Shown: in pieces, positions 8,078-15,906 of the stretch
How positions within the stretch are numbered: the stretch's first letter is position 1
Layout of the letters: each line of letters starts with the position of its first letter
Assembly: GCF_004345645.1 (NCBI RefSeq)
Contig: NZ_SLWS01000015.1
Span: forward strand, 124,001 to 188,000
Reading direction: 5' to 3'
Origin: Actinocrispum wychmicini
GTDB taxonomy: Bacteria; Actinomycetota; Actinomycetes; Mycobacteriales; Pseudonocardiaceae
Length of the DNA: 64,000 nucleotides
The notes under the pieces: generated by a model
Told to the model about the DNA's origin: nothing
The model's input: the letters and a program-made list of their open reading frames with translations, nothing else
The model's database searches: none
Position numbers and translations under genes: made by a program

Positions 8078-8581
8078 CTAACGACACAGTGACTCACACA
8101 GGCGGCGGAACTCCGCGGCCAGGTCTGGCAGTTGGTAGTGCGCGTTCAAGCCGCTGGGGTTGGGGAGCACCCATAACTTCGCTGTGCCAAGCGTTTCCGG
8201 TTGTGGGCCCACTGTCGCTTTTGGACGGGCGAAGCCGGTGCGGTAGGCGGTGACACCCAGGATGGCAACCGTTTGCGGGGTGTACTTGTCCACCAGGGTG
8301 GTCAGGATTTCGGCCCCCTGGACGAATTCCTGGCGGGTCAGTTCGTCGGCGCGGGCGGAGGGGCGGGCCACCATGTTGGTGATCCCCAGTCCGTAGTCCA
8401 CCAGGGAGAGTTGTTCGGCCGGTCGCATCAGCCTCGGGGTGAAGCCGGAGAGGTGCAGGGTCGGCCAGAACCGGTTGCCGGGGCGGGCGAAGTGTTGGCC
8501 GAGGCGGGCGGACATCAGCCCCGGGTTGATTCCGCAGAACAGCACGGACAGGCCCGGGGCCACGATGTCGGGAACGGTCAA
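8078..8581 (-). CDS. mug: G/U mismatch-specific uracil-DNA glycosylase
   Basis: 167 residues. Mug-family glycosylase that removes uracil and related bases opposite guanine for base-excision repair. The active-site motif GINPGLMSA lies near residues 16-24 and the conserved NPSGLNAHY loop near 140. The probable start is a TTG at 8581 whose last bases overlap the stop of sufT (TTGA), giving the N-terminus LTVPDIVAPGLSVLFCG that matches the family's usual beginning; a GTG eight codons later would lose part of the first strand. Co-transcription at the end of the suf operon is likely because of this overlap. The upstream extension of the frame is only the shadow of sufT. Confidence 0.88.
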   Translation of the reverse strand: MTVPDIVAPGLSVLFCGINPGLMSARLGQHFARPGNRFWPTLHLSGFTPRLMRPAEQLSLVDYGLGITNMVARPSARADELTRQEFVQGAEILTTLVDKYTPQTVAILGVTAYRTGFARPKATVGPQPETLGTAKLWVLPNPSGLNAHYQLPDLAAEFRRLCESLCR

Positions 8582-8973
8582 ACCGTGAAGCCCAGCGCGC
8601 GCAACTGCTCGCGGCCGTCCTCGGTGATCTTCTCCGGCCCCCAGGGCGGCATCCAGACCCAGTTGATCCGGAAGTCGGTCACCAGGCCGCCGCCCGGTCC
8701 ACCGGTCAGCGCGGCCCGGGTCTGGTCCTCGATCACGTCCGTCAGGGGGCACGCCGCCGACGTCAACGTCATGTCGATGGTGGCGGTGTTGTCGGTCTCG
8801 ACCTTGATGTCGTACACCAGGCCGAGGTCGACCACGTTGATGCCCAGTTCGGGGTCGACCACGTCCCGCATGGCCTCCTCGACGTCGTCGATCGCGGCGA
8901 CGTCGGCGGAAACAGGAACCTCTGGCATCCCGGCAGCACCTCGCACGACTTCGGTCTCGTTGGTATCGGTCAC
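8578..8973 (-). CDS. sufT: SufT / MIP18-family iron-sulfur maturation protein
   Basis: 131 residues with a DUF59 (MIP18/PaaD-like) domain over the central hundred residues, including the conserved VVDPELGINVVDLGLVYD segment and the TSAACPLTD motif with the family's reactive Cys. SufT assists the maturation or transfer of Fe-S clusters made by the SUF machinery. It is the last recognisable suf gene; its ATG lies just inside the 3' end of the Uma2 gene (4-bp ATGA overlap), and its stop overlaps the mug start. The first 30 residues are low-complexity and acidic. Function is from family and operon position. Confidence 0.92.
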   Translation of the reverse strand: MTDTNETEVVRGAAGMPEVPVSADVAAIDDVEEAMRDVVDPELGINVVDLGLVYDIKVETDNTATIDMTLTSAACPLTDVIEDQTRAALTGGPGGGLVTDFRINWVWMPPWGPEKITEDGREQLRALGFTV

Positions 8974-9554
8974 TGGTCCACCCTCCTCTTCCGGGGGCTC
9001 ATCAGCTCGGTCAGGTCAAGGCTCAGCGGGAAGGGGTCCGGGACAGCGAAGACGCCGGTCGCGGGCGGATCCTTCTCGTACTGCCCATTGTCACCCAACC
9101 GGTAGGCGGTCACCGACATCGGCTCCGCAAGATGGACAGTCCAGTAGTACGGAACCCCCGCCTCGGCATACTCGACCGGCTTCACCACCGTGTCCGTCGT
9201 CCGCGAGCCGGCCGACACGATCTCGACGACCATCAGCACCTGCGTGGCGCTGAACCTGGCCAGACGCTCATCGAAAACATGATCGGGGACGACAACGACA
9301 TCCGGCACTCGAACGCACGCCGGAAAGTCCGGCCGCGTGACGGTCTCGACGCCGTGAACGACCCGCCACACCGATGGGAGCTGCGAGGACAGCGCGTTGG
9401 TGACGCGGAATCGCGCCTTCTGGTGCAAAGGTCCCGGGAGTGGGCTGGTGACCAGAACGCCATCCTGGAGTTCGTACTGCCGGGTGGTGTCCTCCGGCAG
9501 TTCCTCGAACTCGGCCAACGTCATCAGGTCGTACGGCCAACCCATTCGGGTCAC
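8970..9554 (-). CDS. Uma2-family (DUF820) putative restriction-fold nuclease
   Basis: 194 residues from a GTG at 9554 that overlaps the sufU stop (GTGA) and has GGAGG a few bases upstream; an ATG at 9545 is an alternative. The PD-(D/E)XK-type layout of the Uma2 family is visible: Glu28 (YELQDGVLV), Asp85 (PDVVVVP), Glu111 (VVEIVSAGS) and Lys125 (VKPVEYAEAGVPYYW), so the predicted catalytic set appears complete. Uma2 proteins are abundant in Actinobacteria and Cyanobacteria with no settled biological role. Here the gene is translationally coupled on both sides inside the iron-sulfur operon, between sufU and sufT, where relatives normally have nothing. Nuclease activity is inferred from fold only. 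Confidence 0.85.
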   Translation of the reverse strand: MTRMGWPYDLMTLAEFEELPEDTTRQYELQDGVLVTSPLPGPLHQKARFRVTNALSSQLPSVWRVVHGVETVTRPDFPACVRVPDVVVVPDHVFDERLARFSATQVLMVVEIVSAGSRTTDTVVKPVEYAEAGVPYYWTVHLAEPMSVTAYRLGDNGQYEKDPPATGVFAVPDPFPLSLDLTELMSPRKRRVDQ

Positions 9555-9988
9555 GCCGCCTCCGCCCGCGATACCGCGTCCTTGAACGCCATCCAGCCCA
9601 GGAGAGCACACTTCACGCGCGCCGGATACTTGGCGACCCCGGCGAAAGCCACCGCGTCCTCCAGCACGTCCTCGTTCGGCTCCACCTGGCCGCGGCCCTG
9701 CATCAGCTCGGTGAACGCGGCCAGGGTCTTGAACGCCTCGCCGACGCTGTGGCCGACCACCAGGTCGGTCAGCACGGAGGTGGAAGCCTGGCTGATCGAG
9801 CAGCCCTGGCCTTCGTAGGAGACGTCGACGACCTGCTCGCCGTCCAGCTTGACCCGGAGGGTCACCTCGTCGCCGCAGGTGGGGTTGACCTGGAACGACT
9901 CGGCGTCGTACGGGTCGCGCAGGCCGCGGCCGTGCGGGTTCTTGTAGTGGTCCAGGATGATCTCCTGGTACAGCTGGTCCATTTGCAC
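9551..9988 (-). CDS. sufU: SufU iron-sulfur cluster assembly protein
   Basis: 145 residues. SufU is a zinc-bound partner of SufS that accepts sulfur from the desulfurase for the SufBCD complex. The three Cys regions are all present: NPTCGDEVT near residue 39, GQGCSISQAS near 64, and YPARVKCALLGW near 130. The GTG at 9988 gives the start VQMDQLYQEIILDHY, similar to homologues; an ATG two codons later (9982) is equally possible. It follows sufS after a 7-bp gap and its stop overlaps the Uma2 start. Sequence is close to the actinobacterial type. Confidence 0.95.
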   Translation of the reverse strand: MQMDQLYQEIILDHYKNPHGRGLRDPYDAESFQVNPTCGDEVTLRVKLDGEQVVDVSYEGQGCSISQASTSVLTDLVVGHSVGEAFKTLAAFTELMQGRGQVEPNEDVLEDAVAFAGVAKYPARVKCALLGWMAFKDAVSRAEAA

Positions 9989-9995
9989 AGTCAGC

Positions 9996-11276
9996 TCACA
10001 CTCCGAAGAACCGTTTGGTCTCCCGCACGCCGTCCAGCAGTGCTTCGACGTCGTCCAGGTCGTTGTACACGTAGAACGACGCGCGGACGGTCCCGGGAAT
10101 TCCCAGCCGCCGGTGCAGCGGCCACGCGCAGTGGTGGCCAACGCGGACCTCGACGCCTTGGCTGTCCAGGACCTGGCCGGCATCGTGGGGATGCACGCCG
10201 TCGATCACGAACGCCACGATCCCGCCGCGGTCCGTCATGTCCGTGGGGCCGATGATCCGGACCCCGTCGATCTCCTGAAGGCCGCGCAGTGCGACTTCGG
10301 TCAACGCGTGTTCGTGCGCGACGATCCGGTCCATGCCGACCGCGGACAGGTAGTCGACGGCCGCGCCCAGGCCCACCGCCTGGGAGGTCATCGGCACCCC
10401 GGCCTCGAACCGGGCCGGCGGCGGCGCGAACGTGGACCTGGCCATGTGGACCATCTCGATCATGGAGCCGCCGGTCAGGAACGGCGGCATCGCCTCAAGC
10501 AGCGACCGCCGCCCGTACAGCACGCCGATCCCCGACGGGCCCAGCATCTTGTGGCCGCTGAACGCCGCGAAGTCCACACCGAGGCGGTGGAAGTCGACGT
10601 CGAAGTGCGGCACGGACTGGCACGCGTCCAGCACGGTCAACGCGCCGACCTGCTGTGCCCGAGCGACGAGCGGGGCGACCGGGTTGATCGTGCCGGTCAC
10701 GTTCGACTGGTGGGTGAACGCCACGATCTTGGTGCGCTCGGTCACCACAGTGTCCACATCGGACAGGTCGAGGCGGCCGTCGTCGGTGATGCCGAACCAC
10801 TTCAGCGTCGCGCCGGTGCGCAGCGCGAGCTGCTGCCACGGCACGAGGTTGGCGTGGTGCTCCATCTCGGTGATGACGATCTCGTCACCCGGGCCGAGCA
10901 GGAACCGCTGCGCCTCCGGGCCGGAGACCGACGCGTTGCTCATCGCGTACGCCACCAGGTTGATGCCCTCTGTGGCGTTCTTGGTGAACACGAGCTCGCC
11001 GGCGTCCGCGCCCACGAACCGGGCGATCTTCTCGCGGGCGCCCTCGTAGGCGTCCGTGGCCTCCTCGGCCAGCTGGTGGGCGCCACGGTGCACAGCGGCG
11101 TTGGACGTCTCGATGAACTCGCGCTCGGCGTCCAACACCTGACGCGGCCGCTGCGATGTCGCGCCCGAGTCGATGTAGTGCAGCGTCTTCCCGTCGCGCA
11201 CGGTCCGCTCCAGGATCGGGAAATCCTTGCGGATCGCGGAGACGTCCAGGGTATCGGTCGCGCTGTTGGATGTCAC
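9996..11276 (-). CDS. sufS: SufS cysteine desulfurase
   Basis: 426 residues, group II cysteine desulfurase. It uses pyridoxal phosphate to take sulfur from cysteine. Visible features are the PLP-binding lysine in SGHKMLGPSG (about residue 238), the substrate/cofactor HH motif in ITEMEHHANLVPW, and the catalytic Cys in RVGHHCAWPLHRR (about residue 379). The start is a GTG at 11276 that overlaps the sufC stop (GTGA); upstream continuation of the frame is the shadow of sufC. It sits between sufC and sufU, the usual actinobacterial order. Confidence 0.97.
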   Translation of the reverse strand: MTSNSATDTLDVSAIRKDFPILERTVRDGKTLHYIDSGATSQRPRQVLDAEREFIETSNAAVHRGAHQLAEEATDAYEGAREKIARFVGADAGELVFTKNATEGINLVAYAMSNASVSGPEAQRFLLGPGDEIVITEMEHHANLVPWQQLALRTGATLKWFGITDDGRLDLSDVDTVVTERTKIVAFTHQSNVTGTINPVAPLVARAQQVGALTVLDACQSVPHFDVDFHRLGVDFAAFSGHKMLGPSGIGVLYGRRSLLEAMPPFLTGGSMIEMVHMARSTFAPPPARFEAGVPMTSQAVGLGAAVDYLSAVGMDRIVAHEHALTEVALRGLQEIDGVRIIGPTDMTDRGGIVAFVIDGVHPHDAGQVLDSQGVEVRVGHHCAWPLHRRLGIPGTVRASFYVYNDLDDVEALLDGVRETKRFFGV

Positions 11277-12046
11277 TTCGCGGCAGCTTCCTCGCGGTTG
11301 CCGGTGTAGCGCACGTAACCGTCGGCTTCGAGGACGTCGGCCAGCTCCGGGCCACCCGACTCGACGATCCGGCCGCCGGCGAACACGTGCACGTAGTCCG
11401 GCTTGATGTGCTTGAGGATCCGGGTGTAGTGGGTGATCAGCATGACGCCGACCTCGCCGGAGGCGCGGAAGCGGTTCACCCCTTCGGACACCACCCGCAG
11501 CGCGTCCACGTCGAGCCCCGAGTCGGTCTCGTCCAGGATCGCGATCTTCGGGTTGAGCAGCGCCAGCTGCAGGATCTCGTGCCGTTTCTTCTCGCCGCCG
11601 GAGAAGCCCTCGTTCACGCTGCGCTCGGCGAAGGCCGGGTCGATGTCCAGGTCGGACATGGCCCCCTTGACCTCCTTGACCCACGTGCGCAGCTTCGGGG
11701 CCTCACCGCGCACGGCGGTGGCCGCGGTGCGCAGGAAGTTCGACATGGACACGCCCGGCACCTCCACCGGGTACTGCATCGCCAGGAAAAGGCCCGCTCG
11801 GGCGCGTTCATCGACGGTCATGTCCAGCACGTTCTCGCCGTCCAGCAGGACCTCGCCGGAGGTGACGGTGTACTTGGGGTGCCCGGCGACGGCGTACGAC
11901 AGGGTCGACTTGCCGGATCCGTTGGGGCCCATGATCGCGTGCGTCTCGCCGGCCTTGATGGTCAGGTTGACGCCGGACAGGATCTCCTTCTCGACCTCGT
12001 CGGCGACGACCGAGACGTGCAGGTCCTTGATCTCCAGGGTGGCCAT
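11273..12046 (-). CDS. sufC: SufC ATPase of the SufBCD complex
   Basis: 257 residues, ABC-type ATPase that drives Fe-S cluster assembly on the SufBD scaffold. Walker A GPNGSGKST is near residues 39-47, the signature FSGGEKKRHEI near 149, and Walker B AILDETDSGLD near 172. The ATG at 12046 follows an AAAGGAAAG ribosome site. It is separated from the Rieske gene by 15 bp and overlaps sufS. No membrane partner is encoded, consistent with the soluble SUF type. Confidence 0.97.
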   Translation of the reverse strand: MATLEIKDLHVSVVADEVEKEILSGVNLTIKAGETHAIMGPNGSGKSTLSYAVAGHPKYTVTSGEVLLDGENVLDMTVDERARAGLFLAMQYPVEVPGVSMSNFLRTAATAVRGEAPKLRTWVKEVKGAMSDLDIDPAFAERSVNEGFSGGEKKRHEILQLALLNPKIAILDETDSGLDVDALRVVSEGVNRFRASGEVGVMLITHYTRILKHIKPDYVHVFAGGRIVESGGPELADVLEADGYVRYTGNREEAAAK

Positions 12047-12061
12047 GCTTCGTGCTTTCCT

Positions 12062-12376
12062 TTAGTTCAGGGTGGTGGTGGGGTCGACGAACACTTCGTC
12101 GCCGTCGACGCGGACCGGGTAGACGTCCACGGGTTCGGTGGCGGGCGGGGAGGACGGCTGCCCGGTGCGCAGGTCGAAGCACGACCCGTGCAGCCAGCAC
12201 TCGATGCCCTTGCGGGTCACCTCGCCCTCGGACAACGACAGCGAAGCGTGCGAGCACTCGTCACGCAGGGCGTGCACCTCGTCGCCATCGCGCACCAGCA
12301 CGATGGCGACGTCGCCGACCTCGACGGCAAGAGGCTTCTTGTCGTCCAGTTCGGACAGTGCACAAGCTCTGATCAC
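12062..12376 (-). CDS. Rieske-type [2Fe-2S] ferredoxin
   Basis: 104 residues, small soluble Rieske protein resembling the NirD or biphenyl-dioxygenase ferredoxin type. The cluster ligands are Cys41/His43 (ECSHASL) and Cys60/His63 (ECWLHGSCFDL). The start is a GTG at 12376 with GGAGGG three bases upstream; the longer frame is the shadow of sufD. It lies between sufD and sufC, a position also used in other actinomycetes but absent from the Mycobacterium tuberculosis suf operon. It may shuttle electrons during cluster assembly, or be a client made where clusters are made; both are inference. Confidence 0.93.
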   Translation of the reverse strand: MIRACALSELDDKKPLAVEVGDVAIVLVRDGDEVHALRDECSHASLSLSEGEVTRKGIECWLHGSCFDLRTGQPSSPPATEPVDVYPVRVDGDEVFVDPTTTLN

Positions 12377-12410
12377 TGTCCCTCCGCGGGGAAGAGCACG
12401 TCGGGACGGA

Positions 12411-13595
12411 TCACGTGCCGACCGCTTCCAACTCGGCCTCGATCGCCGCTTCGAGCCGCTCGCGCAGCTCGGGGACGCCGATCTTGAGCAGGATCTCGTG
12501 GAAGAAGCCACGGACCACCAGCCGGCGGGCCTGCTCCTCGGGGATGCCCCTGGCCTGCAGGTAGAACAGCTGCTCGTCGTCGAACCGGCCGGTGGCGCTG
12601 GCGTGGCCGGCGCCGGCGATCTCGCCGGTCTCGATCTCCAGGTTCGGCACCGAGTCGGCGCGGGCGCCGTCGGTCAGCACCAGGTTGCGGTTCAGCTCGA
12701 AGGTCTGCGTGCCCTCGGCGGCGGCGCGGATGAGCACGTCACCGATCCACACCGTGTGCGCGCCCTCGCCCTGCAGCGCGCCCTTGTAGACCACATTGGA
12801 CTTGCAGTGGGGCACCGCGTGGTCCACGAACGTCCGGTTCTCGAAGTGCTGGCCGGCGTCCGCGAAGTACAGGCCGAGCAGCTCGGCGTCGCCGCCGCGC
12901 TCGGTGTACGTCACGGTCGGCGACAGGCGCACGACGTCGCCGCCGAGCGTGATCGTGGTGTGCCGCAGGGTCGCGTCCCGGCCGAGCTTGTTGTGGTGCG
13001 ACGACACGTGCACCGCGTCGTCCGCCCAGTCCTGAACGGACACGACGTTGAGCCGGGCGCCGTCGCCGACGATGAACTCCACGTTGTCCGCGTACGTGCC
13101 CGAACCGCGGTGGTCGACGACCACGACAGCCTCGGCGAACTGCTCGACCCGCACCTGCAGGTGCCCGTACGCGGTCTTGCCCTCGCCCGGACCGGTGACC
13201 GTGATGAAGATGGTCTCCGGACGGGCTTCCATTGGGATCGTCACCACTGTGGCGTCCACAAAGGACGACCAGGCCTGGGCGGCGATCCGGTCGTCCGGTG
13301 TGCCGGCGGTGCCGAGCCGTGAGTCACCACGGGCCACGGTCTCCACGACGACCTCATCGGCGGCGGCGACCGACACCGAGGCGACGCCGTCGGCGACCGC
13401 TCCGCTGTGCAGGTTGCGCAGCCGCTTCAGCGGGGTGAAGCGCCAGATCTCCTCGCGGCCGCCGGGCACCTCGAAGGCGTCCACATCGAACGATGCGAAC
13501 TGGGCGGCCCTGGAGGCAGCCGGGACCACGGCACTCCGCGTTTTTTCGGCTCCGCCGAAGCTACCGTGTGAGTGCTCCTTGACTAGCTCCGCCAT
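12411..13595 (-). CDS. sufD: SufD scaffold protein
   Basis: 394 residues, the SufD half of the SufBCD scaffold with the right-handed beta-helix repeats of the family. The conserved C-terminal segment reads TGRFDDEQLFYLQARGIPEEQARRL near residues 340-365, homologous to the corresponding part of SufB. The ATG is separated from the sufB stop by one base, so translation is probably coupled. The N-terminal KEHSHG segment is His-rich. All expected neighbours are present. Confidence 0.96.
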   Translation of the reverse strand: MAELVKEHSHGSFGGAEKTRSAVVPAASRAAQFASFDVDAFEVPGGREEIWRFTPLKRLRNLHSGAVADGVASVSVAAADEVVVETVARGDSRLGTAGTPDDRIAAQAWSSFVDATVVTIPMEARPETIFITVTGPGEGKTAYGHLQVRVEQFAEAVVVVDHRGSGTYADNVEFIVGDGARLNVVSVQDWADDAVHVSSHHNKLGRDATLRHTTITLGGDVVRLSPTVTYTERGGDAELLGLYFADAGQHFENRTFVDHAVPHCKSNVVYKGALQGEGAHTVWIGDVLIRAAAEGTQTFELNRNLVLTDGARADSVPNLEIETGEIAGAGHASATGRFDDEQLFYLQARGIPEEQARRLVVRGFFHEILLKIGVPELRERLEAAIEAELEAVGT

Positions 13596-13596
13596 G

Positions 13597-15051
13597 TCAG
13601 CCGACGGCCCCTTCCATCTGCAACTCGATCAGGCGGTTCAGTTCGAGCGCGTACTCCATGGGCAGCTCACGCGCGATCGGCTCGACGAAGCCACGGACCA
13701 CCATGGCCATCGCCTCGTCCTCGGTGAGACCGCGGGACATCAGGTAGAACAGCTGGTCCTCGCTGACCTTCGAGACCGTGGCCTCGTGTCCCATTTGGAC
13801 GTCGTCCTCGCGGATGTCCACGTACGGGTACGTGTCCGACCGGGAGATCTGGTCGACCAGCAGCGCGTCGCACTTCACCGTGGACTTCGAGTGGTGCGCG
13901 CGCTTGTTGACCTGGACCAGGCCGCGGTACGACGTCCGGCCGCCGCCGCGGGCGACCGACTTGGACACGATGGTCGACGACGTGTGCGGCGCCATGTGCA
14001 CCATCTTCGCGCCGGCGTCCTGGTGCTGGCCCTCGCCCGCGAACGCGATCGACAGGACCTCGCCCTTGGCGTGCTCGCCCATCAGGAACACCGACGGGTA
14101 CTTCATGGTGACCTTGGAGCCGATGTTGCCGTCGATCCACTCCATGGTCGCGCCCGCTTCCGCCTTGGCGCGCTTGGTGACCAGGTTGTAGACGTTGTTC
14201 GACCAGTTCTGGATGGTCGTGTAGCGGCAGCGGCCGCCCTTCTTCACGATGATCTCGACCACCGCGGAGTGCAGCGAGTCGGACGAGTAGATCGGCGCCG
14301 TGCAGCCTTCGACGTAGTGCACGTACGCGTCCTCGTCGACGATGATCAGCGTCCGCTCGAACTGGCCCATGTTCTCGGTGTTGATCCGGAAGTAGGCCTG
14401 CAGCGGGATGTCGACGCGGACACCCTTCGGCACGTAGATGAACGAGCCGCCGGACCAGACAGCGCCGTTCAGCGCCGAGAACTTGTTGTCACCGTGCGGG
14501 ATGACCGAGCCGTAGTACTCCTTGAACAGCTCCGGGTGCTCCTTGAGCGCCGTGTCGGTGTCCTGGAAGATGACGCCCTTCTCCTCCAGGTCCTCGCGGA
14601 TCTGGTGGTAGACGACCTCGGACTCGTACTGCGCGGCGACCCCGGCGACGAGGCGCTGCTTCTCCGCCTCGGGGATGCCGAGCTTGTCGTACGTGTTCTT
14701 GATGTCCTCGGGCAGGTCCTCCCAGCTCTGGGCCTGCTTCTCGGTCGAGCGCACGAAGTACTTGATCGTGTCGAAGTTGATGCCGGACAGGTCCGCGCCC
14801 CAGTTGGGCATGGGCTTGCGCTGGAACAGCGACAGGCCCTTCAGACGGCTCTCGAGCATCCACTCGGGCTCGCCCTTCTTGGCGGAGATGTCCCGAACGA
14901 CGTCCTCGTTCAGGCCACGGCGAGCGCTTGACCCGGCCACATCGCTGTCCGCCCAGCCGTACTCGTAACGGCCTAGGGTCGCCAGGGTCTCTTCCTGGGT
15001 CAGCGGTTCCTGCACTGTGGTGGGTGTGCGCTGCTCGGCAGCGGCAGTCAT
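13597..15051 (-). CDS. sufB: SufB scaffold protein
   Basis: 484 residues, the main Fe-S cluster scaffold of the SUF system. The family's beta-helix core and the conserved VEGCTAPIYSSDSLHSA motif, with the Cys proposed to carry sulfur, are near residue 255. The C-terminal stretch SEDQLFYLMSRGLTEDEAMAMV matches SufD. No intein is present, unlike the M. tuberculosis protein. ATG at 15051 with GGAGGG 8 nt upstream; it overlaps the 3' end of sufR by 4 bp (ATGA), so regulator and scaffold are coupled. Confidence 0.97.
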   Translation of the reverse strand: MTAAAEQRTPTTVQEPLTQEETLATLGRYEYGWADSDVAGSSARRGLNEDVVRDISAKKGEPEWMLESRLKGLSLFQRKPMPNWGADLSGINFDTIKYFVRSTEKQAQSWEDLPEDIKNTYDKLGIPEAEKQRLVAGVAAQYESEVVYHQIREDLEEKGVIFQDTDTALKEHPELFKEYYGSVIPHGDNKFSALNGAVWSGGSFIYVPKGVRVDIPLQAYFRINTENMGQFERTLIIVDEDAYVHYVEGCTAPIYSSDSLHSAVVEIIVKKGGRCRYTTIQNWSNNVYNLVTKRAKAEAGATMEWIDGNIGSKVTMKYPSVFLMGEHAKGEVLSIAFAGEGQHQDAGAKMVHMAPHTSSTIVSKSVARGGGRTSYRGLVQVNKRAHHSKSTVKCDALLVDQISRSDTYPYVDIREDDVQMGHEATVSKVSEDQLFYLMSRGLTEDEAMAMVVRGFVEPIARELPMEYALELNRLIELQMEGAVG

Positions 15052-15758
15052 GCGGGATTCCCTCCATCCGGGTTCGGTGGGCCTGAGGAGGTGGAATAAG
15101 GCTCCACCGGTATGTGCGTCGTGCACGCGGCGTCACCGCGTGCGATGGTCGCCAACCGCTGTACGTGGGTGCCGAGGACTTCGGCGAACGCCGCCGTCTC
15201 GACCTCGCACAGCTGGGGGAACTCGGCCGCGACATGCGCCACTGGACAGTGGTGCTGGCAGAGCTGCTCCCCCGCGCCGACCTTTCGGGTCGACGCAGCG
15301 TAACCCTCACGGGTCAGCGCGGCGGCAAGGGCCTCGGCCCGCTCCTGCGGGGTCTTCGCCGAGGTCAGCGCGCTGCGGTGCGGGTCGACCATGGTGGCCA
15401 CCCGGCGTCGCGCGAAGGCCTGGACGGCCTCCTCCCCGCCGCTCTCGGCGAGGAACCGGATCGCGGCCACCGCGAGGTCGTCGTACGCGTGCCCGAACCG
15501 AGCCCGGCCCGCCTCGGTGAGCAGGAAGAGCTTGGCCGGCCGGCCGCGTCCCCGCGCCTTGCGGTGCGGGGCGTCCCGGGTGCATGCCTGGTTGTCGGCG
15601 ACCAGCGCGTCCAGGTGCCTACGGACCGCGGGCACACTCAGTTCGAGCTGTTCGGCGACCGACACCGCGCTCACCGGCCCCTGCTCGAGCAGCAACCGGG
15701 CCACGGCGAGCCTGGTGGGCCCGTCGGCCGGCTGCTGAGCAGGTCCGGTGTTTTTCAC
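15048..15758 (-). CDS. sufR: SufR iron-sulfur-sensing repressor
   Basis: 236 residues. Winged-helix DNA-binding domain at about residues 16-58, followed by a dimerisation region and the Cys motif that binds a sensory Fe-S cluster: Cys167, Cys171 and Cys184 (CQHHCPVAH then FPQLCEVE). SufR homologues repress suf genes when the cluster is present and release DNA on cluster loss. It is the first gene of the operon and starts with GTG at 15758; no ribosome site precedes it, and a -10 box ends 8 nt upstream, so the mRNA is probably leaderless. The palindrome overlapping that box is a plausible autoregulatory operator. Position opposite mptB matches M. tuberculosis Rv1460. Confidence 0.95.
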   Translation of the reverse strand: MKNTGPAQQPADGPTRLAVARLLLEQGPVSAVSVAEQLELSVPAVRRHLDALVADNQACTRDAPHRKARGRGRPAKLFLLTEAGRARFGHAYDDLAVAAIRFLAESGGEEAVQAFARRRVATMVDPHRSALTSAKTPQERAEALAAALTREGYAASTRKVGAGEQLCQHHCPVAHVAAEFPQLCEVETAAFAEVLGTHVQRLATIARGDAACTTHIPVEPYSTSSGPPNPDGGNPA

Positions 15759-15796
15759 AACATTGATGTTACCTAATTACCCGGGCCCCGCGTCAA
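15759..15796 (-). promoter_or_regulatory. sufR promoter and candidate SufR operator
   Basis: Reading on the minus strand: TTGACG (15796-15791), 19 nt, TAACAT (15771-15766), 7 nt, then the GTG. A perfect palindrome, AACATTGATGTT at 15759-15770, overlaps the -10 box and the probable +1. A repressor bound there would block the promoter, so this is the best candidate for SufR autoregulation. The 19-nt spacer is longer than ideal. Confidence 0.55.
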
Positions 15797-15894
15797 CGAG
15801 CCCCCACAGTGACCCAGGCCACCCCCGAACGGGGGTACCTCACGGTCCGGCAACGGGCGACACGATGTCCCGGAACAGGCGACACGCCACCCGA

Positions 15895-15900
15895 TAGTCT
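15895..15900 (+). promoter_or_regulatory. candidate leaderless -10 box of mptB (TAGTCT)
   Basis: TAGTCT lies 6 nt before the GTG at 15907, and no ribosome-binding site is visible, fitting the leaderless pattern of the window. Confidence 0.4.
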
Positions 15901-15906
15901 TCCGGC

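Noticed and set aside
13597..15051. Intein in SufB
   Set aside because: M. tuberculosis SufB carries one, but this reading frame has normal length (484 residues) and no inserted block.
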